Below, one piece after another: positions 17,499-27,185 of a stretch of 64,000 nucleotides of DNA (the stretch's first letter is position 1; each line of letters opens with the position of its first letter). A program made the position numbers and the translations under genes. Source of the DNA: Fructilactobacillus florum DSM 22689 = JCM 16035 (GTDB lineage Bacteria > Bacillota > Bacilli > Lactobacillales > Lactobacillaceae); assembly GCF_001436645.1 (NCBI RefSeq), contig NZ_AYZI01000002.1, positions 1 through 64,000 of the forward strand. The letters run 5' to 3'. The notes beneath the pieces are model-generated. The model ran no database searches and was not told where the DNA came from. It worked only from the letters and a program-made list of their open reading frames with translations.

Positions 17499-19056
17499 GC
17501 AACAACCAACTTTAGTTATTCATTTAACCCGTTATGGTTTTACAGATGCTGCAAATATTTTAGGAGAAGATTACCAATATTACTGGTCTGATGATCGCCG
17601 ATGGCAGCAAGAAATTATTGCTGATCAGCCTTTGTTTGATGATGCTGGAAAACTAAATAAAGCTTATCAACGGGCTTTATTCATTATTGATAATGGTTTT
17701 CCCTGGCTGACGGACCGCAGGGTTATTCAACAATTACCGGCCAATCAAATTTTTTTTGCTAAACAGTTAAAGATTAGTTCAGAGCTTCACGACTTATTGA
17801 GTCTCCGCGGAGCAATCGAGTTCAACAAACTTCACCCAGAAAAATTGTTTGAGATGATCAATTACTATTGGTATAGCGGCAGTGATGGATACCGTTATGA
17901 TCCACAAAGCTGGTTATTTAATCCGGCGCTAGTCAAAACGATTTATCAGCGGGGAAATCTTTACCGTGAATTTCAGGTAACTGATCAGGAAAATTGGGAT
18001 GTTTTGACTTATCCAAACCATTCATTTTATCTGCCTGCCGGACTAACTGATACGATTTCATTAGATTATCAAGTTTTTTCTGGGGTGCAGTTAGGGTTGA
18101 AAATTAAGCAGATTGATGTTGAAACGGGGTACCCGCTCCAAACCATTTTTCTAACGAAAAATGAAGATCTAAACAGTTTCGAGATCAAGGGACCCCGAAA
18201 ACGAGCCACTCAGTTTCAGGTGTTATTGTATATTCGAGGCAGTGGTCAGGTTCGCATTGGGGAACTTCACGTCCGCCGATCTCGTGGTGCATATGGAAAT
18301 ATGATGATTAATGATCAGATGTTGACTGACCAACAATTACACGGAAATATAGGAATCTATTTCAATGCTGGCGACCTAAAACCACCGTTGAACGTTTACT
18401 TTGCTGGTTATCGTACGAAAGAAGGCTATGAGGGTAATCGGATGATGGCCTCTATGGGGGCACCATATTTGTTGATTTCTGATTGGCGATTAGAAGGTGG
18501 AGCTTTTTATTTAGGAGATCCAGCGTTTGAGCACCAGTTAGTAAGCATAATTAAGAAGACATTACAACGACTACAGTTTGAACCACAACAATTGATCTTG
18601 TCTGGAATGTCGATGGGAACCTTTGGCGCATTATACTATGGTGCACAATTAAACCCCAGTGGGATTGTCGTCGGCAAACCACTGACGCAGTTGGGCGAGA
18701 TTGCGCAAAATGGGCGAGTGAAGCGCTCAACCGATTTTCGCACGGCGGAAGATATCCAGCTGTATTATGAACCAGATTTGACAGAAGCTAGCAGTCAGCA
18801 TCTCAATGATCGCTTTTGGAACGTCTTTCGTGCAGGAAAATTGACGCAGACAACGTTGGCCGTGGCGTATATGTTACAAGATGACTATGATCAAACGGCT
18901 TTTCAGCGTTTGCGACAGGCTTATTGGCAATTAAACCCAGCTGGGCGGTTGCTAGCAAAAGGATTTGTTGGTCGGCACAATGATGATACAGCCGGGGTCG
19001 TGCAATGGTTTCAGCGACAGTACCGATTTTTGTTACAAGAATTTGGACGGGACTAG
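17485..19056 (+). CDS. asp2: Accessory Sec protein Asp2, acetyltransferase-like
   Basis: Asp2 carries an alpha/beta-hydrolase-like domain which in streptococci O-acetylates GlcNAc on the adhesin and is also needed for export. In the 523-residue product the nucleophile elbow is visible as SGMSMGTFGALYYGA, with the catalytic serine near residue 376. The ATG at 17485 is preferred over the TTG two codons earlier. The N-terminal 250 residues form a less conserved beta-rich part. Confidence 0.92.
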   Translation: MSLRKQQPTLVIHLTRYGFTDAANILGEDYQYYWSDDRRWQQEIIADQPLFDDAGKLNKAYQRALFIIDNGFPWLTDRRVIQQLPANQIFFAKQLKISSELHDLLSLRGAIEFNKLHPEKLFEMINYYWYSGSDGYRYDPQSWLFNPALVKTIYQRGNLYREFQVTDQENWDVLTYPNHSFYLPAGLTDTISLDYQVFSGVQLGLKIKQIDVETGYPLQTIFLTKNEDLNSFEIKGPRKRATQFQVLLYIRGSGQVRIGELHVRRSRGAYGNMMINDQMLTDQQLHGNIGIYFNAGDLKPPLNVYFAGYRTKEGYEGNRMMASMGAPYLLISDWRLEGGAFYLGDPAFEHQLVSIIKKTLQRLQFEPQQLILSGMSMGTFGALYYGAQLNPSGIVVGKPLTQLGEIAQNGRVKRSTDFRTAEDIQLYYEPDLTEASSQHLNDRFWNVFRAGKLTQTTLAVAYMLQDDYDQTAFQRLRQAYWQLNPAGRLLAKGFVGRHNDDTAGVVQWFQRQYRFLLQEFGRD

Positions 19057-19072
19057 TTGAAAGGAGTACAAG

Positions 19073-19771
19073 ATGGAGACAACGCTATCGTTTTTAACCT
19101 GGCCGCCTCAAAGTATTACAACGGACACCTATGGGTCAACGATTAATTATAATGACGATAACAGTGTTTCATATCAAAATTTATTACAACCAGCCGGGAC
19201 ACGAATTCATACGTGGGAGACTAATCACAACATTAATCGACGCGAACCGTTGCAATTACCGGATAAACGTGCGCCCTTTTTGAAGAATGGACAACGGTAC
19301 CGGTTGCAAGGATATTTTGCAGTTGAGCCCCAGAATTCTGTTGGACTGTCATTGCGAACGTTTAACGCGAAACAAGAGCTACAACAAGATCAGATGGTTT
19401 TACAAGATCACTTAGATTTTACCTTGCAACCCTCAGACACGGACTATGAGTTGGCGTTGGTTAAATTTAATAATTATCAGCTTCGTTTTCGGGTTTTTTA
19501 CTTGGCAAGTCAAACCCTCTTTGCTACGTACCGGCTCGAGTCCCATTGGGATGACTATTATTTTGATTTAATTAGAAGAACTACAACCCCCGTGAAAAAG
19601 CAGCAATTAGCGGTAAAACGCTATCGGTCGATTTCTGATGTGATGCGTATTGAACTTGATCCAGCCGAAGTGGAACGACTTCGGATTCTGCTGGTTCCGC
19701 AGAAAATGCCGATGGAACAAGTTAATCAGCTCCGATTAGCCGCAAATCATCAATTACTTCAAATTAAATAG
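19073..19771 (+). CDS. asp3: Accessory Sec protein Asp3
   Basis: The 232-residue soluble protein resembles a carbohydrate-binding-module-like beta-sandwich (RYRLQGYFAVEPQNSVGLSLR) and sits in the conserved asp3 position after asp2. Asp3 scaffolds the Asp complex and binds the unfolded, glycosylated substrate. GAAAGGAG precedes the ATG, 16 bases after asp2. Identification rests mainly on position and general character. Confidence 0.85.
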   Translation: METTLSFLTWPPQSITTDTYGSTINYNDDNSVSYQNLLQPAGTRIHTWETNHNINRREPLQLPDKRAPFLKNGQRYRLQGYFAVEPQNSVGLSLRTFNAKQELQQDQMVLQDHLDFTLQPSDTDYELALVKFNNYQLRFRVFYLASQTLFATYRLESHWDDYYFDLIRRTTTPVKKQQLAVKRYRSISDVMRIELDPAEVERLRILLVPQKMPMEQVNQLRLAANHQLLQIK

Positions 19772-19816
19772 GTAGAATGGAGTCGTTAAATTATGGGATC
19801 AAGATGGAGGTAGGAG

Positions 19817-21277
19817 ATGAATTTTTTTATTAATCAAGCAATGGGGCTAGGTAATTCTGGGGTCGAACATGCCGAATTCTACCGAGCACAACGTTTTCAG
19901 CAGGCGCAGTTACCGTATCGGTTTGTCTTTTTAAATTTAATCCCAGAACTCCACCAAGCAATTGATCGCTGGCACCTTAATGATCACATGGTTCTGAATC
20001 TGTGGGAATATTTGGTTCTGGGCGACAACTATTTACAGACAGGACTTTTGCAAAGGCAAGCACCTCGATTACCCGAAACAGTAGTTGATTTAACCCAAAC
20101 CAACCGAAAAACGGAAGAAGTTACAAGTGCCGGAATCCGGATTGTACAGCACTATTACAAGGGTCCTGATAAGCATCATCCTGCTAATCAAGTATTGCAG
20201 GTGCGTACGGCACGGGTGGAACTTTACAATGAATTGACCCAGCAGCGAAAGGTAATGTATGAAGTCGTTGATGACCAGCATCGTGGTCATAATGTGATTA
20301 ATATTCACTTATTTTCTGAGCATGGGCAACACTTGTTTTTTGCCAATTTAGATGGTTTGCACGAGTATTTTTTTGATCAATTGCGTCAGGTGTATCCAGG
20401 GATCAATAACTTTTTAATTGATCGGGGTGAATTTGCAGACGATATTTTAATGCGCCAACAGCGAACTGATACAAAGATTATCTACATCATTCATGCTGAT
20501 CATCTAGCTGATCGTGATGATCCGAGCCGGCCATTATGGAATGATCACTATGAATACCTTCTAGATCATCTCTCGGCCGTGGATGCGGTTGTCACGGCAA
20601 CGGAACTGCAACGGCAAGATTTACTGCTCGATTTTCCTAAAGCTACTAATAAAATTGTTGCCATTCCCGTAGGAGGAATCCGGGACCAACCAGAGGTAGT
20701 CGCACAACCAGCTCAGGGAAAAGTAAAAAAATTAGTTACAGCGTCACGCTTAGCAGCGGAAAAACACCTTGAAATTGCAGTTAAAGCGGTGGTGGCTATG
20801 CACCAGGCTGGTTACCAGCTTCAATTTGATATCTATGGTCAAGGGGAACAAAAAGAACCGATTGAAAAGCTCATCAAAACCTGTCGGGCAGAGGATTATA
20901 TTCAACTCCGAGGGCTTTCTGATGATTTAGAACACGTTTATCCCCGCTATGACGCTTTTATCTCCGCCTCATTTTCCGAAGGCTTTGGTTTAACCTACAT
21001 TGAAGCTTTGAATGCGGGGTTACCAGTGATTACCTTTGATGCGCGATTTGGAGCGCAAGAATTAATTAAGGATGGTCAAAATGGTTTCTTAGCGACATTG
21101 AAGCGGGAAGATGAAGATTATAATGTGAACCAGCTGAAGTTGGCTTTACAAAGGTATTGGCAAGCCGATCCAGTTAAATTAAGCCACCAAACTCGTGCCT
21201 CGGTTCGACAGTACCAAGACCAAAATATTGCACAGAAATGGAGGAAACTACTGGATGGACTATCAACTAGTAAATAA
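19817..21277 (+). CDS. gtfA: Adhesin O-GlcNAc transferase catalytic subunit GtfA
   Basis: GtfA with GtfB adds the first GlcNAc to serine/threonine residues of serine-rich repeat proteins in the cytosol. The 486 residues show the GtfA N-terminus (INQAMGLGNSGVEHAEFYR), a beta-sheet add-on domain around residues 80-190, and a GT4-type C-terminal domain with the EGFGLTYIEALNAGLPVI motif bearing the paired glutamates. A GGAGG precedes the ATG. It overlaps gtfB by 23 bases. Confidence 0.92.
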   Translation: MNFFINQAMGLGNSGVEHAEFYRAQRFQQAQLPYRFVFLNLIPELHQAIDRWHLNDHMVLNLWEYLVLGDNYLQTGLLQRQAPRLPETVVDLTQTNRKTEEVTSAGIRIVQHYYKGPDKHHPANQVLQVRTARVELYNELTQQRKVMYEVVDDQHRGHNVINIHLFSEHGQHLFFANLDGLHEYFFDQLRQVYPGINNFLIDRGEFADDILMRQQRTDTKIIYIIHADHLADRDDPSRPLWNDHYEYLLDHLSAVDAVVTATELQRQDLLLDFPKATNKIVAIPVGGIRDQPEVVAQPAQGKVKKLVTASRLAAEKHLEIAVKAVVAMHQAGYQLQFDIYGQGEQKEPIEKLIKTCRAEDYIQLRGLSDDLEHVYPRYDAFISASFSEGFGLTYIEALNAGLPVITFDARFGAQELIKDGQNGFLATLKREDEDYNVNQLKLALQRYWQADPVKLSHQTRASVRQYQDQNIAQKWRKLLDGLSTSK

Positions 21278-22124
21278 TGTAGCGACGGAAAAAGATTGGC
21301 ACGCCCTGCAGCGAACTTTAGCAGCCAACGGCTCCCAGACGCTCTTGACGTTGGCGGCTTCCCCACAACTAGGTCGGTGGACGACGACCGCTACATTCAA
21401 GGTGATGAACATCATTGATCGACTGACCCACCGTGAATATCGAGCGGATCAGTATCGATTTTTTAATGATGCACCCATCCCTACTTGGGCCAAAACGATT
21501 GTTAATCGTGATGGTAGTATTTCGATTGTTGACCATGGAACTGAAATTGCTCGAGAATTTTTGTTCCCCAATACGCGGCGTGCAGTTCAAGATCTGCGTT
21601 ATCATAACCCGGATCAAACACTGGATTTCATTGAAGAATTTGCAGCTGATGGCAGTCTGTTTAGTAACTTATTTTATGCAGAAAATGAGCTACAGGAGAT
21701 GGTCTTCTTTAATCAGCAGGAGCAGCCAATTGTGCGTTATTATCTCTACCAAGGAACAATTAATTATGTAACAATTGAAGACCCCCAAAATCAGCAAGTA
21801 CTAGCTGCCTATCCAGATCTAGTGGCATTCTATCGAGATCAATTGGCGCAGTTCATTACAACTGCTGATACGATTATAATTAATTATCTCGGGTTGGAAC
21901 TCAGTGTTTTAGCAGAGACGAAATCACATAATATTTTGGAACTGGCAGAAGATCCAGTCGATGATCAAGGCCAAATTCGAGGTAATCTGGCGGCGATTTT
22001 ACGCAATGAAATCACTAGTATTCAAGAAGTACGGGTAACTCGGCAGGTTGAACGGCAACTGCGACGGCAACGATTGCCACTAAACAAGGTTACGGTGATT
22101 GCTTCCACAGAGAAAAAAAGGTGA
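21255..22124 (+). CDS. gtfB: GtfB-like glycosylation chaperone, shortened
   Basis: GtfB is the non-catalytic partner that holds the substrate for GtfA. The frame from the ATG at 21255 (GAGGAAAC upstream, inside the end of gtfA) gives 289 residues, whereas streptococcal GtfB is around 440-450. The part present includes the N-terminal segment and the beta-sheet add-on region (FFNDAPIPTW, DGSISIVDHG, ELQEMVFFNQQ). The expected C-terminal Rossmann-like domain is missing: the protein stops after LPLNKVTVIAS and a terminator overlaps the stop codon. It may be naturally short or truncated. Confidence 0.75.
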   Translation: MDYQLVNNVATEKDWHALQRTLAANGSQTLLTLAASPQLGRWTTTATFKVMNIIDRLTHREYRADQYRFFNDAPIPTWAKTIVNRDGSISIVDHGTEIAREFLFPNTRRAVQDLRYHNPDQTLDFIEEFAADGSLFSNLFYAENELQEMVFFNQQEQPIVRYYLYQGTINYVTIEDPQNQQVLAAYPDLVAFYRDQLAQFITTADTIIINYLGLELSVLAETKSHNILELAEDPVDDQGQIRGNLAAILRNEITSIQEVRVTRQVERQLRRQRLPLNKVTVIASTEKKR

Positions 22125-22152
22125 CTGAATCAATTGATTCAGTCACCTTTTT
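22115..22152. terminator. Terminator of the accessory Sec operon
   Basis: A perfect 38-base palindrome with A5 and T5 ends is centred on CAATTG. It contains the gtfB stop codon and faces the multicopper oxidase gene on the other strand, so it probably serves both. Confidence 0.9.
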
Positions 22153-22183
22153 AGGATTACTTGGACAGATAGTTATGGTTCCG

Positions 22184-23737
22184 TTAGCACATATCAATCC
22201 CATGTTCTTTGTAATATTCTAGACTACGGATAACCAATTCGTCAGGTTGACAATGTCGTTCTTTGGCAAGTTCCTGCAATAAGGTATCCATGTCCATCAA
22301 CCGATACTTTTTATGGGGATGGTCTTGCGTATAGACCTGGAGTTGAGCCATCATCCCACCATCTTCGTGTTCGATAATGTGACAATGATACATAAAGACC
22401 CCAGGGTAATTAAAACGCATTTTAACTCGGACTGTTTCACCGGCATTGACGCCAATGGTATCTTTGTAACCTAGTTCGTTAGGATAAGGAGCTTTTCCAT
22501 TTCTTGAAACTACCTTAAAGGAACCTCCGTGGGTGTGGTAAGGATGAATCATCCCACCACAGCAATCATTGGTATTAGTGATGTCCCAATATTCAGCTTT
22601 TCCTAATTCCTGACGATCGTCAATCCGCATCATGCCAAATTTTCGTCCATTGATTTCGACTTTTTCATCAGTTCCGGACATGACAACTTGATGGATTGGA
22701 GCATTCGGATCTTCAACTTCAGGATAGTCAACATCAGCTAAGTGGTCAGGTAACGGAGTAGGATCTGCTTTAAATTCATGAATCCTAAACTTCATAATGG
22801 GCACATCATCAGAATATAAAGTAACTTCATCACCAGGATGATATTGTTCAAAATCGAGGACGATTTCAGCTCGTTCGGCACAGGTAAGCATGAGCTTGGT
22901 AAGATAGACGGGCTCTGGCAACAAACCACCATCAGAACCAATTTGTGCCATTTCTAAATCATCACTCAGATGTAAGCGCCATTCGCGTCGATTGGAGCCA
23001 TCTAAGATTCTCAGGCGAAGTTTTTGGGTGGTAACATCAAAGTAGGGGTTAACTGTCCCGTTAATTAGTGCAGTTGGACCGGCAGTGCCGTCAGGATCAT
23101 AATCTTTGTCATAATCCCATTGGTTGTGCTCATCGAAGCGACGGTCTTGGAGAATTAGTGGGATATCATCAACGCCATAATTTCTGGGTAGCGGTAACTG
23201 GGCTTCGTGCTCGTCTTTGACCACAACAGCGGTAGCTAGTCCATGCCAAACATCCCAACCGGTCAATGGACAGGGATGAGCATGCAACCACAACGTAGCG
23301 GCTGGTTGGTTAACTGTAAAATCGATTTTTCGGGGTTTTCCGGGATAAACGGGAGCATGACAACCACCATCAACGTAAGGACCGGGAACATCCAAACCGT
23401 GCCAGTGAAAAGTAGTCAGTTCCGGCAGATCATTTTTCAAAGTAACATGATAGTTTTTGCCACTCTCAAAAACAATTGTTGGACCCAAAAGACTTTGGTT
23501 ATAGCCCCAGGTCTTGGTTTTTTCACCTGGTAATAACTGGGTTTCCCCAGTTTGAGCGGTAACAGTGTACCAAACATCCGTATCAGTTTCTTGATCGGGA
23601 GCTAAAATAGCCGGAATGTTAAGCCGGCTTGCTGGTACATCTGGTTCTTCAAGCTTAACATAGCCACCATCGTGATAATCATAAGCAGATTCATTGAAAA
23701 AGTAATGATCGTAAACTTGATGTTGTTTAGCAGTCAT
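22184..23737 (-). CDS. Multicopper oxidase (laccase / CotA-SufI type)
   Basis: The 517-residue enzyme is probably cytosolic, as no signal peptide is visible, and carries all four copper-ligand motifs: HWHG (111-114), HAH (152-154), HPYHTHG (about 398-404) and HCHIIEHEDGGMM (about 451-463). Such enzymes oxidise phenols, amines, bilirubin or Cu(I)/Mn(II) with reduction of oxygen to water. In lactobacilli relatives have been linked to laccase or amine-degrading activity; the substrate here cannot be deduced. A 54-residue C-terminal tail follows the last copper site. It is a single gene with its own upstream region. Confidence 0.92.
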   Translation of the reverse strand: MTAKQHQVYDHYFFNESAYDYHDGGYVKLEEPDVPASRLNIPAILAPDQETDTDVWYTVTAQTGETQLLPGEKTKTWGYNQSLLGPTIVFESGKNYHVTLKNDLPELTTFHWHGLDVPGPYVDGGCHAPVYPGKPRKIDFTVNQPAATLWLHAHPCPLTGWDVWHGLATAVVVKDEHEAQLPLPRNYGVDDIPLILQDRRFDEHNQWDYDKDYDPDGTAGPTALINGTVNPYFDVTTQKLRLRILDGSNRREWRLHLSDDLEMAQIGSDGGLLPEPVYLTKLMLTCAERAEIVLDFEQYHPGDEVTLYSDDVPIMKFRIHEFKADPTPLPDHLADVDYPEVEDPNAPIHQVVMSGTDEKVEINGRKFGMMRIDDRQELGKAEYWDITNTNDCCGGMIHPYHTHGGSFKVVSRNGKAPYPNELGYKDTIGVNAGETVRVKMRFNYPGVFMYHCHIIEHEDGGMMAQLQVYTQDHPHKKYRLMDMDTLLQELAKERHCQPDELVIRSLEYYKEHGIDMC

Positions 23738-23881
23738 AGTAGATAACTTCCTTTCTTCTTTCTAATACAAGTCTACTACAATTATAATTTACAAGAAACT
23801 GCAATTAGCAAGTTTATTAAATAAATTGGGCTCGATTAATTTCCTCGGTTGGGATGTTCTAAGAAGCAAGCTATTGCGAAC

Positions 23882-23911
23882 AAAAAAAGCCAGTGCAATT
23901 AGCACCGACTT
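23882..23911 (-). terminator. Terminator of the zwf-gnd unit
   Basis: On the minus strand AGTCGGTGC pairs (with one G-T wobble each side) to GCACTGGCT, followed by T7, 43 bases after the gnd stop. Confidence 0.85.
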
Positions 23912-23953
23912 CTAAGTTCCCAGACTAGCAAGGCTGAGAAATTGGAAAAGATT

Positions 23954-25384
23954 TTATTGTTCTGTATACCATGGGTAATGGAAACTTCCAGGGCGATCAG
24001 TTCGTTCATAAGTGTGAGCACCGAAGTAATCACGTTGTGCTTGGAGCAAGTTAGCAGGCACAACCTCTGAACGGTAAGAATCAAAGTAAGAAACTGCACC
24101 AGCTAAGGATGGAACAGGGATTCCAGCTGCAGTAGCATATGAAATCACCCGACGAGCAGCAGCTTGATACTTATTAGCGATGTCACCAAAGAATGGATCC
24201 ATCAGTAAGTTGTTTAAATCAGGCTTCTTATCAAAGGCTTTTGTAATCTCATCTAAGAATTGAGCTCGGATGATACAACCTTCACGCCAGATCTGAGCTA
24301 ATTCACCATACTTCAAGTCCCAGTTATAGGTAGCTGAAGCCATCCGCATTTGTTCAAATCCTTGGGCGTAACTCATGATTTTACCAAAGTAAAGGGCTTG
24401 GCGTACATCTTCGACTAAATCGGAACCTTGATAATCAGGTTTTTCAGCTGGACCATGTAAAACTTTGGCAGCAGCTAGTCGTTCGTCTTTCAACATGGAA
24501 ACGTAACGAGCATAGACAGCTTCAGTAATAACTGATTGAGGAGCACCCTCATCGAGAGCATCTTCAGATGACCATTTTCCAGTTCCCTTGTTAGCTCCAC
24601 GGTCTAAGATCATGTCGACAATTGGCTTACTCTTATCATCGCCAAGATCATCCTTGCGGGTTAAAATGTCGGCCGTAATCTCAATTAGGTAACTATTAAG
24701 TTCACCTTGGTTCCATTCTTTGAAAATGTTGGCGAGGTCATCAACAGAATAACCAGCAGCATTCCGCAGGATGTTGTAGCTTTCATCGATTAATTCTTCG
24801 TCACCGTATTCAATTCCGTTATGCACCATCTTGACATAGTGACCGGCACCATCAGGACCGATGTAAGTAACACATGGTTTACCATCTTTAGCTTTGGCAG
24901 CAATTTTTTCTAAAATAGGAGCAACTCGGTCATAAGCTTCTTTTTGACCACCAGGCATTAATGAAGGTCCTTGTAAAGCACCAAGTTCACCACCAGAAAC
25001 ACCCATCCCGATGAAGTTAATGCCGGACTTTGCCAATTCTTGGTTACGAGCGATCGTATCGTGGAAGTTTGTATTTCCACCATCAATTAAAGTATCGCCC
25101 TTATCCAATAAGGGGAGAATCTCAGTGATAACGGCGTCAGTAGCTTTTCCAGCCTTTACCATCATCAAAATAGTCCGTGGTTTCTCAATGGACTCAACAA
25201 AACTTTGTAAGTCATATGAAGGAACTAGTTTTTTATCACTGTGATCCTTCATTACCGTTTCGGTTTTAGAAGCACTACGGTTATAAATTGCAACGGCATA
25301 ATCGCGACTTTCGATGTTCAGGGCTAAGTTTTTACCCATCACAGCCATGCCGACAACGCCGATTTTTGCTTTTTCGTTAGCCAT
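23954..25384 (-). CDS. gndA: 6-phosphogluconate dehydrogenase, decarboxylating
   Basis: This enzyme converts 6-phosphogluconate to ribulose 5-phosphate, CO2 and NADPH. The 476 residues are full length for the family: [16 protein letters not shown] nucleotide site, [19 protein letters not shown], the catalytic region [14 protein letters not shown], and the C-terminal [31 protein letters not shown] split motifs. A GAGGAAGG lies before the ATG. It lies 102 bases downstream of zwf on the same strand, forming an oxidative pentose phosphate pair. Confidence 0.96.
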   Translation of the reverse strand: MANEKAKIGVVGMAVMGKNLALNIESRDYAVAIYNRSASKTETVMKDHSDKKLVPSYDLQSFVESIEKPRTILMMVKAGKATDAVITEILPLLDKGDTLIDGGNTNFHDTIARNQELAKSGINFIGMGVSGGELGALQGPSLMPGGQKEAYDRVAPILEKIAAKAKDGKPCVTYIGPDGAGHYVKMVHNGIEYGDEELIDESYNILRNAAGYSVDDLANIFKEWNQGELNSYLIEITADILTRKDDLGDDKSKPIVDMILDRGANKGTGKWSSEDALDEGAPQSVITEAVYARYVSMLKDERLAAAKVLHGPAEKPDYQGSDLVEDVRQALYFGKIMSYAQGFEQMRMASATYNWDLKYGELAQIWREGCIIRAQFLDEITKAFDKKPDLNNLLMDPFFGDIANKYQAAARRVISYATAAGIPVPSLAGAVSYFDSYRSEVVPANLLQAQRDYFGAHTYERTDRPGSFHYPWYTEQ

Positions 25385-25486
25385 AATCTACCTTCCTCTT
25401 TGCGTAGTTATAAAATGATACAATTATATTTTATCATTAGAAATTAAAATTGTGAAATCGAGGATTCAAGATGTGAAACCGCTTTA

Positions 25487-26965
25487 CTATTTGGTGCCAC
25501 GGTAAAACCAAGCATTACCATCGCGGGCTAAGAGTTCGTCGGCGGCAGTTGGTCCCATGGAACCTTGTTGATAGTTAGGAAAGTCAGGTTGCTGAGTATC
25601 CCAAACTTGTTGCACGGGATCTACGAAGTGCCAAGCAGCTGCCACTTCTGGCCAACTAGCGAAGTAGGTTCCGTCTCCGTTTAGGATGTCATGGAACAAC
25701 CGCTCGTAGGGAAGTGGAACTTGGGCAGCGCGGTTATCGGATTGAAGATAGTCAAGCGGAACGGTTTCAGTGTGCAACCCTTGCTTGGAATCTTTGGTAT
25801 TGATGGTGAGGGATAAACCGACTCGTGGATCGATTTCTAAAGTTAAGACATTCTTTTGCAACTCACCGGTTGTACCGGTTCCCTTTGCAAAAATATCAAC
25901 GAGCGGTTTTTTAAATTCGATATCAACGCGACCTTGTTTATCAGCCAATTTCTTACCAGAACGAATGTAAAAAGGTGTTTTCCCCCAACGTGGATTATTA
26001 AAAACAATCTTACCGGCAGCAAAGGTATCGTTGTTAGAATCGACGGGCACACCAGATTCATGGCGGTAGTCGGGATGGTCTTCATCACCAGCGTATTGTC
26101 CGCGGACAAAGTTATCTTTAACCCCTTGATCAGTATAGATTTCCATACTTTCTAAGGCTTTGACTTTTTCAGCTCGGATGGCTGTGTCAACAAATGAATT
26201 AGGTTGATCCATTGCTAGGTAACTGACGATTTGTAGCGTATGGTTTTGGATCATGTCCCGCAAAGCACCAGCGGTGTCGTAGTAGCCAGCTCGATCCTCA
26301 ACGCCCAAACTTTCTGCCAGTGTAATCTGAACGTCTTTAATGTAGTTTTGATTCCAAACGGCCTCTAACAGCGGATTACCAAACCGAAGCACAGGGATTG
26401 CTTCCACTGTTTCTTTTCCAAGGTAGTGGTCAATTCTAAAAATCTGGTTTTCTTGGAAACCACTATTCAACTGGTCATTTAGTTCTTTGGCAGACTGATA
26501 GTCGCGACCAAAGGGCTTTTCAATCACTAGCCGATTGAAGCCCCCGTTCTCTGATAGCACATGCTGACTCTGTAAATTTTGAGCAACGATGCCAAAGAAG
26601 CGAGGAGCCATCGAAACATAGAACACCCGATTTCCACCGGTTTGATATTGATCATCAAGCTGATTGCCTATTTTTTTCAAGTCTTGATAGTGATCCATGT
26701 TATTAACATCATGTGATTTCCAATAAAAGTGGCTCACAAATTCAGTGGCTACTTGCTGGTCCGCAGTTTCATCAGCAATGGAGGTCATGATTTTTGCACG
26801 AAACTCTTCATCAGAGAGTTCTTTTCGAGAAAGACCTAATAATGCAAAATGTTTGCTCAGGCTTCCCTTTTTATAAAGGTTAAATAGTGCCGGATACAGT
26901 TTTCGGAGGGCCAAATCGCCGGTTCCACCGAACAACATGAATAAAGCACGTGTTCCATCTGCCAT
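25487..26965 (-). CDS. zwf: Glucose-6-phosphate 1-dehydrogenase
   Basis: The enzyme makes 6-phosphogluconolactone and NADPH from glucose 6-phosphate, the entry step for the oxidative pentose phosphate or phosphoketolase route. The 492 residues contain the GGTGDLALRKLYPAL nucleotide motif (from residue 13), VIEKPFGRD, the active-site RIDHYLGKE with the conserved His and Lys, and RSGKKL. AAAGGAG precedes the ATG. No lactonase gene is nearby. A gene pair with gnd suits heterofermentative sugar use or NADPH supply. Confidence 0.96.
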   Translation of the reverse strand: MADGTRALFMLFGGTGDLALRKLYPALFNLYKKGSLSKHFALLGLSRKELSDEEFRAKIMTSIADETADQQVATEFVSHFYWKSHDVNNMDHYQDLKKIGNQLDDQYQTGGNRVFYVSMAPRFFGIVAQNLQSQHVLSENGGFNRLVIEKPFGRDYQSAKELNDQLNSGFQENQIFRIDHYLGKETVEAIPVLRFGNPLLEAVWNQNYIKDVQITLAESLGVEDRAGYYDTAGALRDMIQNHTLQIVSYLAMDQPNSFVDTAIRAEKVKALESMEIYTDQGVKDNFVRGQYAGDEDHPDYRHESGVPVDSNNDTFAAGKIVFNNPRWGKTPFYIRSGKKLADKQGRVDIEFKKPLVDIFAKGTGTTGELQKNVLTLEIDPRVGLSLTINTKDSKQGLHTETVPLDYLQSDNRAAQVPLPYERLFHDILNGDGTYFASWPEVAAAWHFVDPVQQVWDTQQPDFPNYQQGSMGPTAADELLARDGNAWFYRGTK

Positions 26966-27185
26966 AAACTCACTCCTTTATCATAAATAGGATATACATC
27001 AAAAGTATACCATACTAATCCTAAGTTAAGCCGCTCTCAGTGATTTGGTTTTGAAGATAAATTTTTGGTAAAATATGTTAACATTATTTGTTATTTACCA
27101 TTAATAGTTGCAGAATAAGTTTGTAAAATGGCTGGTTTTTGCTAAAATGACCTTTTCAATTCCAACATCAGAAAGGAGTAAGATT

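Noticed and set aside
27060-27106. Inverted repeat TGGTAAA...TTTACCA as an operator for the alpha-glucosidase gene
   Set aside because: The arms are short and AT-rich and far apart; no regulator gene is adjacent and chance cannot be excluded.
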